Below, piece by piece: positions 63,561 through 64,000 of a stretch of DNA of 64,000 bases (position 1 is its first letter; each line of letters starts with the position of its first letter). Source of the stretch: Methanolobus tindarius DSM 2278 (GTDB taxonomy: Archaea > Halobacteriota > Methanosarcinia > Methanosarcinales > Methanosarcinaceae). The stretch lies in assembly GCF_000504205.1 (NCBI RefSeq), contig NZ_AZAJ01000001.1, positions 904,879 to 968,878 of the forward strand, read 5' to 3'. The notes beneath the pieces are model-generated. The model saw nothing but the letters and a program-made list of their open reading frames with translations. It made no database searches and had not been told where the DNA came from. The position numbers were made by a program, and so were the translations under genes.

Positions 63561-64000
63561 ATGAGTGGAAATACATCAACCAACAAAATGCCTGTACTTT
63601 TCATTGGACATGGTTCTCCAATGAACATCGTCCTTGACAATAGCTACACCCAGAGCCTTATGAAACTCGGGAAAGAACTTCCAAGGCCAAAGGCCATCAT
63701 GGTGATATCGGCTCACTGGATGACCGATGGGACATATGTAACCTGCAATGAGAAGCCAAAAACAATCTATGATTTTTATGGTTTTCCACGCAGATTATAT
63801 GAGGTGGATTATCCCAGTCCGGGAGCACCGAATGAAGCTGAACTTGCATGCAAAACCGTAAGAAAAGCAACCGTTGAGTGCAGCAATCAGTGGGGACTGG
63901 ACCATGCTTCCTGGGCTGTTCTCAAACATATGTATCCTGAAGCCGATATTCCGGTATTTGAAATGAGTATTGACTACTCATTCAACGAATGGCATCCTAA
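63561..64000 (+). CDS. LigB-type extradiol dioxygenase (3' end outside window)
   Basis: The first 146 residues of a DODA-type class III dioxygenase. FIGHGSPM, VISAHWM with a metal-binding His, FYGFPRRLYEVDYPSPG and LDHASWAVLKHMYP follow in the order of 4,5-DOPA extradiol dioxygenases. Such enzymes cleave catechol-like rings, but in strictly anaerobic methanogens the true reaction is unclear. The frame is open to the right edge. Confidence 0.85.
   Translation, partial: MSGNTSTNKMPVLFIGHGSPMNIVLDNSYTQSLMKLGKELPRPKAIMVISAHWMTDGTYVTCNEKPKTIYDFYGFPRRLYEVDYPSPGAPNEAELACKTVRKATVECSNQWGLDHASWAVLKHMYPEADIPVFEMSIDYSFNEWHP

Noticed and set aside
1-64000. CRISPR arrays, insertion sequences or integrases
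   Set aside because: No regularly spaced repeats, transposase or integrase motifs were seen in any frame.

Overview
The window comes from a methanogenic archaeon of the Methanosarcinales, most likely a methylotrophic, motile genus such as Methanolobus or Methanococcoides (genus is an inference from gene content; I could not search databases). Supporting signs are an archaellum operon with a fused ArlCDE, AglB, archaeal PCNA/PriL/TFS/AlaRS, coenzyme B genes (homoaconitase small subunit and homoisocitrate dehydrogenase), an archaeal dihydroneopterin aldolase, archaeosortase and PEF-CTERM proteins, TATA boxes with leaderless starts, and GGAG/GGTG ribosome binding sites. TTG and GTG starts with good ribosome binding sites are frequent.

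Layout. 1-3.2 kb: the end of a B12/radical SAM protein, then a minus-strand operon of an HpcH/HpaI aldolase, a sugar epimerase and a 2-hydroxyacid dehydrogenase. 3.3-16 kb: a plus-strand surface-glycan island that makes a pseudaminic-acid-like nonulosonic acid (PseB, cupin, PseC, PseF, aldo/keto reductase, SDR, PseH, PseI, TIM-barrel isomerase) followed by two glycosyltransferases and the oligosaccharyltransferase AglB; no PseG hydrolase is visible. 16-18.5 kb: coenzyme B (2-oxoacid elongation) genes around an unrecognised gene. 18.6-25 kb: archaellum operon arlCDE-F-G-H-I-J without archaellin genes. 25-29.2 kb: a methyltransferase and a signalling group (receiver protein, KaiC-like/receiver fusion, KaiC-like ATPase). 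29-36.6 kb: alaS, two small unknown genes, surE, moaA with a 49-residue follower gene, and a CbiA/CfbB amidotransferase. 36.8-39 kb: two secreted PEF-CTERM proteins sharing a new-looking Cys domain, tandemly repeated in the first. 39-46.6 kb: priL-pcn-tfs-Nudix, a cation-chloride cotransporter, and an archaeosortase-Psd-PssA-MptD operon. 46.6-54.7 kb: hisC-argD, a bactofilin with a membrane partner, a PUA protein, a structured RNA candidate, rtcB, archease, a CDP-alcohol phosphotransferase and a class II aldolase.

From the tRNA-Thr gene at 54.8 kb to about 61.5 kb the window looks accessory: a restriction-modification operon with two PD-(D/E)XK proteins, an iron-sulfur HhH-GPD DNA glycosylase, a two-gene unit with an HExxH metallopeptidase-like protein, a DUF3795 protein and a broken MNT-type nucleotidyltransferase. 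The right edge holds small zinc-ribbon genes, a Rossmann/Cys protein and the start of a LigB-type dioxygenase.

How it fits together: the nonulosonic acid genes, glycosyltransferases and AglB probably build the N-glycan carried by S-layer and archaellin proteins, and the archaeosortase/lipid synthesis operon probably anchors other surface proteins such as those with C-terminal sorting tails. The least explained and most interesting items are the 11-bp-stem RNA next to rtcB, the HExxH two-gene unit in the tRNA-linked island, the PseG-less nonulosonic acid pathway, and the repeated Cys-domain PEF-CTERM proteins.
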